A program made the translations under genes and the position numbers. Of a stretch of DNA of 60,724 nt, positions 17,521-25,773 are shown piece after piece (position 1 is the first letter of the stretch; every line of letters starts with the position of its first letter). The stretch spans positions 1-60,724 of the forward strand of contig CAYHCM010000007.1 of NCBI GenBank assembly GCA_964355045.1. The letters are read 5' to 3'. The notes below the pieces were generated by a model. It was not told the DNA's origin. It did no database searches and was given only the letters and a program-made list of their open reading frames with translations. This DNA comes from JABWCE01 sp964355045 (lineage in GTDB: Bacteria > Bacteroidota > Bacteroidia > NS11-12g > UBA9320).

Positions 17521-18447
17521 ATGGAAATGATATATTTCTTACCCATAATTCTAGCCCTTGTTATTCTATCCTTTGTTACTATCCGACAGGGAATGATTGG
17601 AGTTACTACCATATTTGGCAAATATAACCGTGTCCTCCGACCGGGTTTGAATTTTCGAATACCAATAATCGAAATAATTTTTAAACGCATCAGTATTCAA
17701 AACCGTTCCTCTGAGTTGGGTTTTCAGGCTGTAACTTTGGATCAGGCTAATGTTAATTTTACAGCATTGGTGGTTTATTCAGTTTTGAACCATGACGAAG
17801 AAACCATAAAAAATGTAGCCTTTAAATTTATTGATGAACGTAGTTTTAATCAATCATTGGTAAGAACGATTGAAGGCAATGTGCGATCGTTTGTAGCTAC
17901 CAAAAAGCAAAGTGAGATATTAACGCTTCGCAATGAAATTGTACTTTATGTAAAAGATAATTTAGATAATATTTTGGAATCCTGGGGTTATCATTTAATA
18001 GATTTGCAAATGAACGACATCACGTTTGACGAAGAAGTGATGAGAAGTATGGCTAAAGTAGTAGCTTCCAATAATCTGAAAGCTGCTGCTGAAAATGAAG
18101 GTCAGGCTTTATTAATTACCAAAACCAAAGGAGCCGAAGCCGATGGAAATGCGGTAAGAATAGCTGCGGAAGCAGAGCGGCAAGCTGCTATGTTACGCGG
18201 ACAAGCAGTAGCATCCTTCCGTGAAGAAGTAGCCCGCGGTATGAGTATCGCAGCAAAAGAAATGCAGGCTTCCGACCTTGATAATTCCGTTATTTTATTT
18301 ACCATGTGGACAGAAACCTTAAAGCATGTAGCTGAAAACGGAAAAGGGAATGTGATATTTTTAGACGGTTCGGTGGATGGTATGGAAAAAACGGTGAAGC
18401 AAATGATGGCTATGCAAAAAATGCAGAGTGATAAAAAAGATCGTTGA
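17521..18447 (+). CDS. SPFH-domain (band 7/prohibitin-like) membrane protein
   Basis: The 308-residue protein has one N-terminal transmembrane helix (about residues 3-20). An SPFH domain follows, starting RQGMIGVTTIFGKYNRVLRPGLNFRIPI and including VTLDQANVNFTALVVYSV and ITFDEEVMRSMAKV. A long Ala/Glu/Lys-rich coiled-coil comes next (about 180-250, EAERQAAML type). The methionine-rich tail ends MAMQKMQSDKKDR. SPFH proteins form ring-like scaffolds at the inner membrane and often regulate proteases. No NfeD or protease partner is adjacent here, so the role is open. Confidence 0.9.
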   Translation: MEMIYFLPIILALVILSFVTIRQGMIGVTTIFGKYNRVLRPGLNFRIPIIEIIFKRISIQNRSSELGFQAVTLDQANVNFTALVVYSVLNHDEETIKNVAFKFIDERSFNQSLVRTIEGNVRSFVATKKQSEILTLRNEIVLYVKDNLDNILESWGYHLIDLQMNDITFDEEVMRSMAKVVASNNLKAAAENEGQALLITKTKGAEADGNAVRIAAEAERQAAMLRGQAVASFREEVARGMSIAAKEMQASDLDNSVILFTMWTETLKHVAENGKGNVIFLDGSVDGMEKTVKQMMAMQKMQSDKKDR

Positions 18448-18599
18448 TTAATCTGATTTTTTTGATTCTTTTGATTTTTTAAACCTGATTAAGATTTTAC
18501 TGATTACAGATTTGGGATTTAGATAAAATTGGAATTCAAAAAAAAATATTGAAAAATCAATTCATCCCTAATCATACAAAACTGATTAATCCGAGGTAA

Positions 18600-18905
18600 T
18601 TACTCCATCCTGATTTTTTTAAAAAAAACATGAATGGCTGGCCCCAATAAAATACCAACCGAAGTTAGAAATGCAACCCCGCTATATAGTGCATAGCATG
18701 AAGCGAATAATTTTCCGCTAAAAGTTGTCATTCTGTCCACCGGACCCATGCCTGTTAAAATCATAGAAGCATTTATTAATGCATCTATTAAAGAAAGCTT
18801 TCCAAAGTAGCTATATCCGATAACTCCTAATCCAAGCGAAAACATCATGAATAGTGAACCGTAAATAAAATGTTTGGTTTGAAGCGGGTTGATGTAATGT
18901 TTCAT
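18600..18905 (-). CDS. Two-helix membrane protein resembling a K+ channel pore without the filter
   Basis: The ATG at 18905 gives 101 residues (an upstream ATG at 18926 adds 7). There is a transmembrane helix at about residues 12-32 and another near 72-92. Between them is a re-entrant-like segment LIDALINASMILTGMGPVDRMTTFSGKLFASCYALYSG. That order (TM, pore helix, turn, KLFxxxYALYSG, TM) matches two-TM ion-channel domains. However, the TVGYGD selectivity filter is replaced by LTGMGPVD. It is therefore probably not a potassium channel in the usual sense. The family is recognisable but of unknown function. It is on the opposite strand to paaD. Confidence 0.68.
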   Translation of the reverse strand: MKHYINPLQTKHFIYGSLFMMFSLGLGVIGYSYFGKLSLIDALINASMILTGMGPVDRMTTFSGKLFASCYALYSGVAFLTSVGILLGPAIHVFFKKIRME

Positions 18906-18983
18906 TCGTTTTATTTTAGGTTGCAAAATAAATAAACTTCATGGTTCAATTTTTAATGACTTAAATTTGTTTGTTCAAAATAA

Positions 18984-19490
18984 ATGTCAGGAATGAATAA
19001 AGTAATAATTTCTTCACGGGAAATAATGGATATATTATCCACTGTTTCTGATCCTGAAATCCCGGTTTTATCTATTCAGGATTTAGGAATTATAAGGGGA
19101 ATAGATACCTCCCGAAGCAAACCAATTATTACCATTACCCCAACCTACAGCGGCTGTCCGGCTATGACCATGATTGAAGTAGAAATGAGAACAGCATTGC
19201 TATCAGCCGGAATTACAGATTTTGAAATAAAAACAATTCTTTCACCTCCCTGGACAACAGATTGGATTAGTCCGAATGGTTTAAAAAAATTGGAAAAATA
19301 TGGCATTGCACCACCTGAAAAAAGTACTACTTCCAAACTTTCTCTTTTTGGAAAGGAAACGGAAGTGTCATGCCCTCAATGCGGCTCCATGCATACAGAA
19401 ATAGTCAGCCGGTTTGGTTCTACAGCATGCAAAGCCATGTATAAATGTTTGGATTGCAAAGAACCTTTCGATTATTTTAAGTGTATATAA
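18984..19490 (+). CDS. paaD: Phenylacetyl-CoA epoxidase maturation subunit PaaD
   Basis: The 168-residue protein has a MIP18/SufT-like domain: ILSTVSDPEIPVLSIQDLGII, ITPTYSGCPAMTMIEVEM, and LSPPWTTDWISPNGLKKLEKYGIAPP. A C-terminal zinc-ribbon-like segment follows with SCPQCGS and KCLDCKEPF. PaaD is required for epoxidase activity and is thought to help metal-centre assembly. A TAAATTTG box lies at 18962-18969. It is separated from paaE-A-B-C by a TA module, an exonuclease, the SPFH gene and the channel-like gene. Confidence 0.94.
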   Translation: MSGMNKVIISSREIMDILSTVSDPEIPVLSIQDLGIIRGIDTSRSKPIITITPTYSGCPAMTMIEVEMRTALLSAGITDFEIKTILSPPWTTDWISPNGLKKLEKYGIAPPEKSTTSKLSLFGKETEVSCPQCGSMHTEIVSRFGSTACKAMYKCLDCKEPFDYFKCI

Positions 19491-19493
19491 TCC

Positions 19494-19526
19494 AGATTTG
19501 ACAATTTTTAAAAAGTTGTCAAATCT
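19494..19526. terminator. Bidirectional terminator-like palindrome after paaD
   Basis: AGATTTGACAA at 19494-19504 pairs with TTGTCAAATCT at 19516-19526 around an A/T loop (TTTTTAAAAAG). It sits between the convergent stops of paaD and the gene at 19534. A related palindrome is at 38238-38254, also between convergent genes. Confidence 0.6.
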
Positions 19527-19533
19527 ATAAACT

Positions 19534-20451
19534 TCAATTTATCTGAGTAAATTTCACTTCCCTTACAGACTTCTGGTTTTCGATGGTAACCGTTCGTTTA
19601 TAAACAACACTTTTGGCCCACCCATTATCAGCATCCAAAATATGGGTATAGGTATCAAAAAAATTAAACTTTTGGATATGCAAATCCGTAATTTCAGGAA
19701 AGCCCAATAATTGGGCCAGGGATTCTTTAATAATACCTTTACCTTCCTTTTTATCAAGATCTATACGACTTATAACTTCAATAAATTTATTCGGGATGTA
19801 AGCACCGGCAGTCATAACCAACTTGGCAGGATAAGGATCCCCTCCTATTAAATTATCCAATTGTATATCTGCTTTTACCGGAACTTTGCGCGATAATTCA
19901 GGGCCGTAAACAAACATTAAATGGAAAAAATCTTCAAGCAGAGCATATTCAATAGTCTGCCGGTCAGCAAAAACCGGTTCTAAAAGTTTCCAGGCTTTTA
20001 AGGTAATACTGTCTTGCTTCCCCGATTTTTTAACGTCGGCCAGCATTTTATCAAACGTTTTTTTACATTCATGGTAATTTAAAAATCCGGCATAAGCACC
20101 CGTATAATCCAAGGCTACTTTTATTGTCAGAGCTTCGGTAGCTTTTGCCATTTCATCGAACCCAATTGTTTTTTCGCCAATGGCAACGATGTTACTATAT
20201 TTGATTTCCATAACAGCGGAGGTATCCGTAAAACTTGTAATTTTAAAATTCATATTAAAACTACTCCCTTCAGTAACAGATTTGCCATCTTTAGTTTTTG
20301 TATAGGTAGAGGTTACTTTATAATTCGATTCCTGTTTATCATTATAGTAAAGTAACAACAAGTAACTCTCAGGGGTTACTAATTTTTGGGCTGTGATATT
20401 AAAGGTTAATCCTGAGAGAATTAAAAATAAAAATATTTTTTTGACTGGCAT
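19534..20451 (-). CDS. Secreted protein of unknown function
   Basis: No family is recognised with confidence. The 305-residue protein has a signal peptide (MPVKKIFLFLILSGLTFNITAQ) and a mature region mixing beta-strand-like stretches (FNMNFKITSFTDTSAVMEIKY) with helices. It shows no cysteine clusters, no lipobox and no sorting domain. It is probably periplasmic. It is convergent with paaD and shares the palindromic terminator between them. Its upstream region toward paaH is shared, so the two starts are divergent with a 125-bp spacer. Confidence 0.75.
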   Translation of the reverse strand: MPVKKIFLFLILSGLTFNITAQKLVTPESYLLLLYYNDKQESNYKVTSTYTKTKDGKSVTEGSSFNMNFKITSFTDTSAVMEIKYSNIVAIGEKTIGFDEMAKATEALTIKVALDYTGAYAGFLNYHECKKTFDKMLADVKKSGKQDSITLKAWKLLEPVFADRQTIEYALLEDFFHLMFVYGPELSRKVPVKADIQLDNLIGGDPYPAKLVMTAGAYIPNKFIEVISRIDLDKKEGKGIIKESLAQLLGFPEITDLHIQKFNFFDTYTHILDADNGWAKSVVYKRTVTIENQKSVREVKFTQIN

Positions 20452-20563
20452 AATGGTGCAATGTTATTTTAAAAAAGTCTATTCAACAATACCTTTTTTT
20501 CAATAAAGACGACCCGTCAATATAACGTTAATAAAATCGTAAATCTAAAATCGTAAATAAAAT

Positions 20564-20571
20564 TATCTTTG
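20564..20571 (+). promoter_or_regulatory. Putative -7 box for the paaH-type gene
   Basis: TATCTTTG (TAnnTTTG) ends 5 bp before the ATG at 20577, implying a near-leaderless mRNA. The upstream tract 20528-20560 is a low-complexity AAATCGTAAATCTAAAATC repeat and has no TTG at -33. Confidence 0.45.
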
Positions 20572-20576
20572 CCCCA

Positions 20577-21734
20577 ATGCAAATAGGAATAATAGGCTCC
20601 GGAGCTATGGGTAGCGGAATTGCACAAGTAGCTGCCACAGCATCGCATTCAACTCTTATATTTGATAATAACCCTAAGGCGCTTCATCAATCGGCTGAAA
20701 AAACAGCACATGGGCTGGAATTGCAGGTGCAAAAAGGCAAAATAATCAAGCAAGAAGCCCAACGGATTTCGGGCAATATAACGTATGTAAGTAATCTTTC
20801 TGCATTCAGCAATTGCGAACTGATTATTGAAGCCATCATTGAAGATCTGGATATCAAAAAACAAGTTTTTCGTGAACTTGAAATGGTTGTTTCTGATTCG
20901 TGTATTTTAGCCACCAACACATCTTCATTTTCCGTTACATCCATAGCTTCCGCATGCAAAGTGTCAAACCGGGTTATAGGAATTCATTTTTTTAATCCGG
21001 CTGTAATTATGCCATTGGCGGAGATTATTCCGGCCATTCAAACCAATGAGGAAACCATTAATAAATCCTGTGAAATGATTACGACATGGGGCAAAACCAT
21101 TGTAAAAGCCAAAGACACCCCCGGTTTTATTGTAAACCGAGTGGCCCGTCCTTTTTATGGGGAAGCGTTTAAAATGATGGAAGAAGGTTTTGCGGATATG
21201 GCTACTATTGATTGGGCTTTAAAAGAAAAAGGCGGTTTTAAAATGGGGCCGTTTGAACTCACCGATTTTATAGGTCACGATGTTAACTACGCTGTGACCG
21301 AATCGGTGTGGTCGGCTTTTTATTTTGACCCACGTTTCAGACCAAGCATTTCTCAAAAACGATTGGTGGAAGCAAATTTTTTAGGCCGAAAAACAGGAAA
21401 AGGGTTTTATGAATATTCAGAAGGGAGTGTAAAACCTGAACCTTTAAAAAATAAAACGTTAGCTATTGAAATTTTTGAAAGAGTTTTGGCCATGCTCATA
21501 AACGAAGCAGCCGATGCCATTTACATGAATATTACTTCACCCAAAGATTTGGAAATTGCGATGACCAAAGGCGTAAATTACCCTAAAGGGTTGCTGGCCT
21601 GGGCCAATGAATTTGGAATTGAAAAAACTGTATCTTTACTGGATAATTTATACAACAAATACCACGATATGCGCTATCGGGTTTGCCCGTTGTTGAGGGA
21701 GATGAAAGAGAATAATGAAGAATTTGAAATTTAG
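20577..21734 (+). CDS. paaH: 3-hydroxyacyl-CoA dehydrogenase (PaaH type)
   Basis: The enzyme oxidises 3-hydroxyadipyl-CoA (or other 3-hydroxyacyl-CoAs) with NAD+. The 385-residue protein has an N-terminal Rossmann fold with GSGAMGSGIAQVA at residues 6-18, the catalytic stretch GIHFFNPAVIMPLAEII around 140, and KDTPGFIVNRVARPF. A tandem C-terminal 3HCDH domain shows KTGKGFYEYSEG. It is shorter than the 475-residue E. coli PaaH. The paa assignment rests on context and could instead be general beta-oxidation. Confidence 0.88.
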   Translation: MQIGIIGSGAMGSGIAQVAATASHSTLIFDNNPKALHQSAEKTAHGLELQVQKGKIIKQEAQRISGNITYVSNLSAFSNCELIIEAIIEDLDIKKQVFRELEMVVSDSCILATNTSSFSVTSIASACKVSNRVIGIHFFNPAVIMPLAEIIPAIQTNEETINKSCEMITTWGKTIVKAKDTPGFIVNRVARPFYGEAFKMMEEGFADMATIDWALKEKGGFKMGPFELTDFIGHDVNYAVTESVWSAFYFDPRFRPSISQKRLVEANFLGRKTGKGFYEYSEGSVKPEPLKNKTLAIEIFERVLAMLINEAADAIYMNITSPKDLEIAMTKGVNYPKGLLAWANEFGIEKTVSLLDNLYNKYHDMRYRVCPLLREMKENNEEFEI

Positions 21735-21757
21735 ATTTATAAAATTACCTTTGAACT

Positions 21758-21934
21758 ATGATAAATAAAAAATCGGCTTTAATTGCAATTGAAAACCTAC
21801 CTGAAGAGTTTCACTTAGATGATTTAATAGACCAATTGTTAAGGTATGCTAAGGTTGAAAAGGGATTTAAAGACATTGAAGAAGGAAGAGTAATTTCTCA
21901 GTCAGATTTAGAAAAACTGATTGATACATGGTAA
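21758..21934 (+). CDS. Small antitoxin overlapping the ParE/RelE toxin gene
   Basis: The 58-codon reading frame from ATG 21758 to TAA 21934 encodes a helical acidic protein beginning MINKKSALIAIENLPEEF. It contains EKGFKDIEEGRVISQSDLEKLID, a motif common in short antitoxins of ParE/RelE pairs. Its last 7 nt overlap the toxin start (ATG at 21928 lies inside TGG TAA), implying translational coupling. Confidence 0.8.
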   Translation: MINKKSALIAIENLPEEFHLDDLIDQLLRYAKVEKGFKDIEEGRVISQSDLEKLIDTW

Positions 21935-22224
21935 CTATCGATTGGTCAGACCAAGCAAAGGATGATTTAAAAGATATCTATGATTATATCGCTTTAAGTT
22001 CTAAAAGGTACGCAAGAGATACTGTAGATAAAATAATATTAAGCACAAAAATTTTAGAGACTAATCCATTTTTAGGTAAAATGGCAGATAATTTTCAAAA
22101 TCCTAATTTCAGAGAAATCATCAGAGGAAATTATAAGATTTATTATAAGGTACTTGAATCTAAAAACATAAGTATTGCATCTATAATTCATGGAAAAAGA
22201 GATGTTGAATTTCAAAATGTTTAA
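21928..22224 (+). CDS. ParE/RelE-family toxin
   Basis: The 98-residue protein opens with VTIDWSDQAKDDLKDIYDYIAL, the signature N-terminal helix pair of ParE/RelE plasmid-stabilisation toxins. It continues with ILETNPFLGKMADNFQNPNFREIIRGNYKIYYKV and a closing ASIIHGKRD. ParE members poison gyrase and RelE members cut mRNA, and the sequence alone does not decide which. It overlaps the antitoxin by 7 nt. Its stop overlaps the next ATG by one base (TAATG). Confidence 0.88.
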   Translation: MVTIDWSDQAKDDLKDIYDYIALSSKRYARDTVDKIILSTKILETNPFLGKMADNFQNPNFREIIRGNYKIYYKVLESKNISIASIIHGKRDVEFQNV

Positions 22225-23096
22225 TGATACTTTCAAAAATGTTGATTTGTAAATATCTAAACAAAATATTGAAATCCGTTTATTTAATTCCTTTAACCTT
22301 AATAATTTTTTCCTGCAACTCTAAACAAAATAAGGCTGAGGTAAAAAAGAAGGTTGAAGAAAAAAAGCGGGTTAATAGAAATATTTCAAACGAAGATTTC
22401 AAGGTTATAAAAAAGGATAGTAGCTTATACAGGTTCTCTCTCAGATTATCGGGGGATTCAGGATTTATCTATAAAAAAGATGGAATTTCGGCACTCTTAT
22501 CCGCATTTATTTTTGATACAACAGATGCTTATATGACTTCTATTAGGCAAGATGATACGATAGCCAATTATTTTAAAATTAAAGCAACAGGAAATTTTTT
22601 AGTTTCTTTTACATTTTTGAATGGAGGATATTTTTTATTGGAAATTAAGTCAGATGGAACTGTTATTAAGAATCAATTGTACGGACACTGGAATCATCCT
22701 TGCGGTGGCAATAAATTTTATAAAGGGGTACAAAAATTTGATAATTACTTTTATATCCAAACCAATCGTACTGGTTCGGGATACTGTTCAGATAATATGT
22801 ATTTGTTTAAAAATATTGAAAGTCAGGATAATCAAAATTCTATTTTAGAAGGATATTTTTTATCAATGGGTGAATATATAGAAATAAAAAATGATTGGAA
22901 TTCTTACATCCTGAAATCTAAAATGGAATTAAAAAATGATACTGTAATAATGCATTATACTTTTGAAAAGGGAGTATTTGACAATAAAAATAAATTTAAA
23001 ATCAATCATAGTGAGAAATTTGATGTTGATTACGTTAGTAAAAATAACACTTGGGAAGCAACGGATAGCTCAAATATTAGAAATCATTATAATTAA
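22224..23096 (+). CDS. Predicted lipoprotein of unknown function
   Basis: The 290-residue protein has a hydrophobic N-terminus ending in a Bacteroidota-type lipobox (LTLIIFSC, Cys about residue 31), followed by a charged Lys/Glu linker. The ATG at 22224 overlaps the toxin stop (TAATG), and a second ATG at 22239 would also leave the lipobox intact. The mature region is beta-rich with NRTGSGYCSDNMYLF and two further cysteines, but I do not recognise the family. Co-transcription with the TA pair suggests it arrived with that module, which is inference. Confidence 0.72.
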   Translation: MILSKMLICKYLNKILKSVYLIPLTLIIFSCNSKQNKAEVKKKVEEKKRVNRNISNEDFKVIKKDSSLYRFSLRLSGDSGFIYKKDGISALLSAFIFDTTDAYMTSIRQDDTIANYFKIKATGNFLVSFTFLNGGYFLLEIKSDGTVIKNQLYGHWNHPCGGNKFYKGVQKFDNYFYIQTNRTGSGYCSDNMYLFKNIESQDNQNSILEGYFLSMGEYIEIKNDWNSYILKSKMELKNDTVIMHYTFEKGVFDNKNKFKINHSEKFDVDYVSKNNTWEATDSSNIRNHYN

Positions 23097-23111
23097 AAAA
23101 TAAATCAAAAA

Positions 23112-24320
23112 ATGAACCAAGCATATATAATCTCAGGAACGCGAACCCCCATTGGAAATTTTGGAGGTGCCTTATCCCAAATCCGTCCCGATGACATGGC
23201 CGCCCATGTGATTGCTGAACTTATAAAATTAAACCCAAATTTTGATACATCCGCCATTGGCGATGTGATATTGGGTTGCGCCAACCAGGCAGGTGAAGAC
23301 AACCGTAATGTGGCCCGTATGGCGTTGCTATTGGCAGGCTTGCCACAAACCGTTCCGGGAGAAACCGTCAATAGGTTGTGCGCCAGCGGAATGAGTGCCA
23401 TTGTTCATGGAAAACGAGCTATTAATTGTGGCGATGCTGAAATAATAATAGCCGGAGGTGTGGAAAGCATGACCCGTGCGCCGTATGTTATATCCAAATC
23501 AGCCAAGCCGTTTGGAACAGACTCCAAAATATATGACAGCAGTTTTGGCTGGAGATTTATTAATCCCAAAATGCAGCAACTTTATGGAACCGATGCCATG
23601 GGAATGACGGCTGAAAATGTAGCCGAAATGTATAACATAAGCCGCGAAGACCAGGATACATTTGCATTTTGGAGTCAGCAAAAAGCAACAGCCGCTAGAG
23701 ATTCAGGGCGATTTGCCAAAGAAATTTCTCCTGTTTCGTATTCCAAAGGAAAAGGAATTGAAGAAACCGTTTCACACGATGAGTTCATAAAACCCAATTC
23801 AACCCTTGAAATTTTGGCTAAGCTAAAATCAGCCTTTAAGCCAGATGGAACAGTAACTGCCGGCAATGCAAGCGGTTTAAACGACGGCGCTTCAGCCCTT
23901 TTAATCGCTTCCGAAAATGCTTTAAAAAATCATAACCTAACACCTATGGCCCGAATTGTTTCGTCGGCTGTGGTCGGTGTAGAACCCAGAATTATGGGAA
24001 TTGGTCCTGTAGCTGCCAGCAATTTAGCGTTGCAACGGGCTGGCCTCACTTTTAATGAAATTGATATTATTGAACTGAACGAAGCCTTTGCCGCTCAGGC
24101 TTTGGCTTGCACCCGTCAATGGAATTTAGCGGATAATGACCCACGAATAAATCAAAATGGTGGAGCCATTGCTTTAGGGCATCCTTTGGGAATGAGTGGT
24201 GCAAGAATTACTTACTCAGCCGCCTTGCAACTTCAATTAACCCATAAAAAATACGCGCTTTGTACAATGTGTATTGGCGTGGGACAAGGATATGCGGTGG
24301 TTTTGGAAAATATGTTATAA
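23112..24320 (+). CDS. paaJ: Acetyl-CoA acyltransferase / 3-oxoadipyl-CoA thiolase (PaaJ type)
   Basis: The thiolase cleaves 3-oxoadipyl-CoA to succinyl-CoA and acetyl-CoA. The 402-residue protein has the active-site Cys90 in NRLCASGMSAI, GGVESMTRAPYV, NEAFAAQALAC, His357 in GGAIALGHPLGMSGAR and Cys387 in CTMCIGVGQG, so the full catalytic set is intact. The PaaJ specificity is supported mainly by the surrounding paa genes. Its last 6 nt overlap the stop of the convergent DUF3307 gene. Confidence 0.92.
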   Translation: MNQAYIISGTRTPIGNFGGALSQIRPDDMAAHVIAELIKLNPNFDTSAIGDVILGCANQAGEDNRNVARMALLLAGLPQTVPGETVNRLCASGMSAIVHGKRAINCGDAEIIIAGGVESMTRAPYVISKSAKPFGTDSKIYDSSFGWRFINPKMQQLYGTDAMGMTAENVAEMYNISREDQDTFAFWSQQKATAARDSGRFAKEISPVSYSKGKGIEETVSHDEFIKPNSTLEILAKLKSAFKPDGTVTAGNASGLNDGASALLIASENALKNHNLTPMARIVSSAVVGVEPRIMGIGPVAASNLALQRAGLTFNEIDIIELNEAFAAQALACTRQWNLADNDPRINQNGGAIALGHPLGMSGARITYSAALQLQLTHKKYALCTMCIGVGQGYAVVLENML

Positions 24321-25049
24321 TATATTTACACCATATTGAACGAGCAATCCAATCAAAATTGCTATTCCAAAACTCAACAAAGTTCCAACTAAAATATATT
24401 CACTTTCCTTTTTATTATTATCTTTAATTCTCAACAATGATTTGGCCGCAATCAAAAAACCAATGGTTTCAAAATGTGAAGTCAACAACAGGGATAATGT
24501 AACAATTCGTTCAATGTTTCCGATAAAACGGCCGGCTCGCAACAAACCCGCATCTTTGATATTGTCACCTTCCATTATGTCATAATTTTTTACCAATGCC
24601 CTTATCAAAACATTAGCGGGCCCCAAACATAAGGTATAGCTAATTACGTAAAGCAACAATTTATTATCCTGTTTTATTAAACTTAATAAATTTAAATGGT
24701 CGAAATATGAAAATGCATTTTTATAAAAAAAGACCAAAAATGTAATAATCAAAAGGTGTAATATTTGATGAATTATAAAGCGTGAAGTTTTATTTTGACG
24801 TTCAAAATAAATGGATAAAAGCAGGTGTGATGCAGATATTATAGAGGCATACCCAATAAAATTAAACGAACCCGATAAAATCAATGACAAAACAAATAGC
24901 ACCCCGGCCTTTAAACTTATTTTTTGATAAAACCCTTTATTATTTGAATTGGTAGCTTGCAAATAATAACTTGGTATCAGAATAAAATTTACCAAAATAT
25001 AAGCCACATATTGAGAAAGAAGCAAATTTATAAGTGTGCTCAACTCCAT
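24315..25049 (-). CDS. DUF3307-like polytopic membrane protein, partner of SatD
   Basis: The 244-residue integral membrane protein has about six to seven hydrophobic helices. The C-terminal part AGRFIGNIERIVTLSLLLTSHFETIGFLIAAKSLLRIKD is strongly conserved in the family and looks like a re-entrant or core segment. An adjacent cytoplasmic loop carries KNNDIMEGDNIKDAGLLR-like charges. It starts 2 bp after the SatD stop, so the two are one transcript. The pair satD-DUF3307 recurs in Bacteroidota and Firmicutes, but the function is undefined. It overlaps the paaJ 3' end by 6 nt. Confidence 0.82.
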   Translation of the reverse strand: MELSTLINLLLSQYVAYILVNFILIPSYYLQATNSNNKGFYQKISLKAGVLFVLSLILSGSFNFIGYASIISASHLLLSIYFERQNKTSRFIIHQILHLLIITFLVFFYKNAFSYFDHLNLLSLIKQDNKLLLYVISYTLCLGPANVLIRALVKNYDIMEGDNIKDAGLLRAGRFIGNIERIVTLSLLLTSHFETIGFLIAAKSLLRIKDNNKKESEYILVGTLLSFGIAILIGLLVQYGVNIL

Positions 25050-25051
25050 AC

Positions 25052-25744
25052 TTATTTTATTATATCTTCAAATCTTTTAATGGCTCGTTCTATGGCATTC
25101 CAGCCCACAGCTCTAAGGTTTTGATTTACGCCTGACTGTGTTATTTTTAGTTTTTCTTTTATTTCATCTTCATTCATACCCAATAATCTGTCCACAATAA
25201 TTTCGCATTGTCTTGCTGTACTTCTGGTCAATAACATATCAATTAATCCAACTACAACCTCAAATTCCTGTTCCCATTGTTTATTATTTGCAAAAAATTG
25301 CAAGGTGTTTTTTATTACGATTCTTTCCTTATCATGAGTTTTATATTCCCCGATGGCTCTGCCAGTTTGATAAATTGCTTCCCCTTCAATAATACCCCTT
25401 TTTTTGTTAATCCTTTCTATTTCGCCAATTGCAATAGCCATTCTTACGCCATGAATTTTAAGATATTTACTTCGGCTGTTAGAATCTTTTTTATCTTCAA
25501 TTTTTATAGGGATAGCAATTTTACTTTTAATATAGCATTTTATTATGAGTGCCACCCTTAGTGTATCAGCGGGTTTGGGAATATAGCATTCGATAAGGTC
25601 GCCTTTTGTAATTCTTGAAAAGGTATTAAATCCTGTCTCCAGTTTTTTTAATAATACCTTTAAGGCATCAAGCAGTTTGTACTTATTAGCAATACTTACA
25701 CTTGTTGACCCAATAATGTCTGCCGAAATAATTCCACTTAACAT
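25052..25744 (-). CDS. SatD-family protein: cyclase-fold-like domain plus C-terminal HTH
   Basis: The 230-residue protein begins MLSGIISADIIGSTSVS, close to the SatD opening and also to the first metal-binding motif of class III nucleotide cyclases (Asp9). KGDLIECYI supplies a second aspartate (Asp49) at a cyclase-like spacing. GVRMAIAIGEIE, around residues 99-110, mimics the later cyclase strand. The C-terminal roughly 40 residues (MNEDEIKEKLKITQSGVNQNLRAVG) form a helix-turn-helix. SatD is named from streptococcal secretion and acid tolerance, and its activity is not established. The promoter carries an array of perfect palindromes, probable binding sites for its own HTH. Confidence 0.8.
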   Translation of the reverse strand: MLSGIISADIIGSTSVSIANKYKLLDALKVLLKKLETGFNTFSRITKGDLIECYIPKPADTLRVALIIKCYIKSKIAIPIKIEDKKDSNSRSKYLKIHGVRMAIAIGEIERINKKRGIIEGEAIYQTGRAIGEYKTHDKERIVIKNTLQFFANNKQWEQEFEVVVGLIDMLLTRSTARQCEIIVDRLLGMNEDEIKEKLKITQSGVNQNLRAVGWNAIERAIKRFEDIIK

Positions 25745-25760
25745 TTTCTTAATTTTTTTT

Positions 25761-25768
25761 CAAATATA
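25761..25768 (-). promoter_or_regulatory. Putative -7 box of the satD-DUF3307 operon
   Basis: CAAATATA on the plus strand reads TATATTTG on the minus strand, matching TAnnTTTG, 16 bp upstream of the SatD ATG. The first palindrome (25779-25799) covers the position where the -33 element would be. Confidence 0.6.
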
Positions 25769-25773
25769 AGTAT

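Noticed and set aside
24315..25744. SatD/DUF3307 as a Pycsar anti-phage system
   Set aside because: The membrane partner has no cyclic-nucleotide-binding domain and SatD lacks recognisable catalytic residues beyond the two aspartates; the pair is also found outside defence islands. Kept only as a signalling-pair finding.
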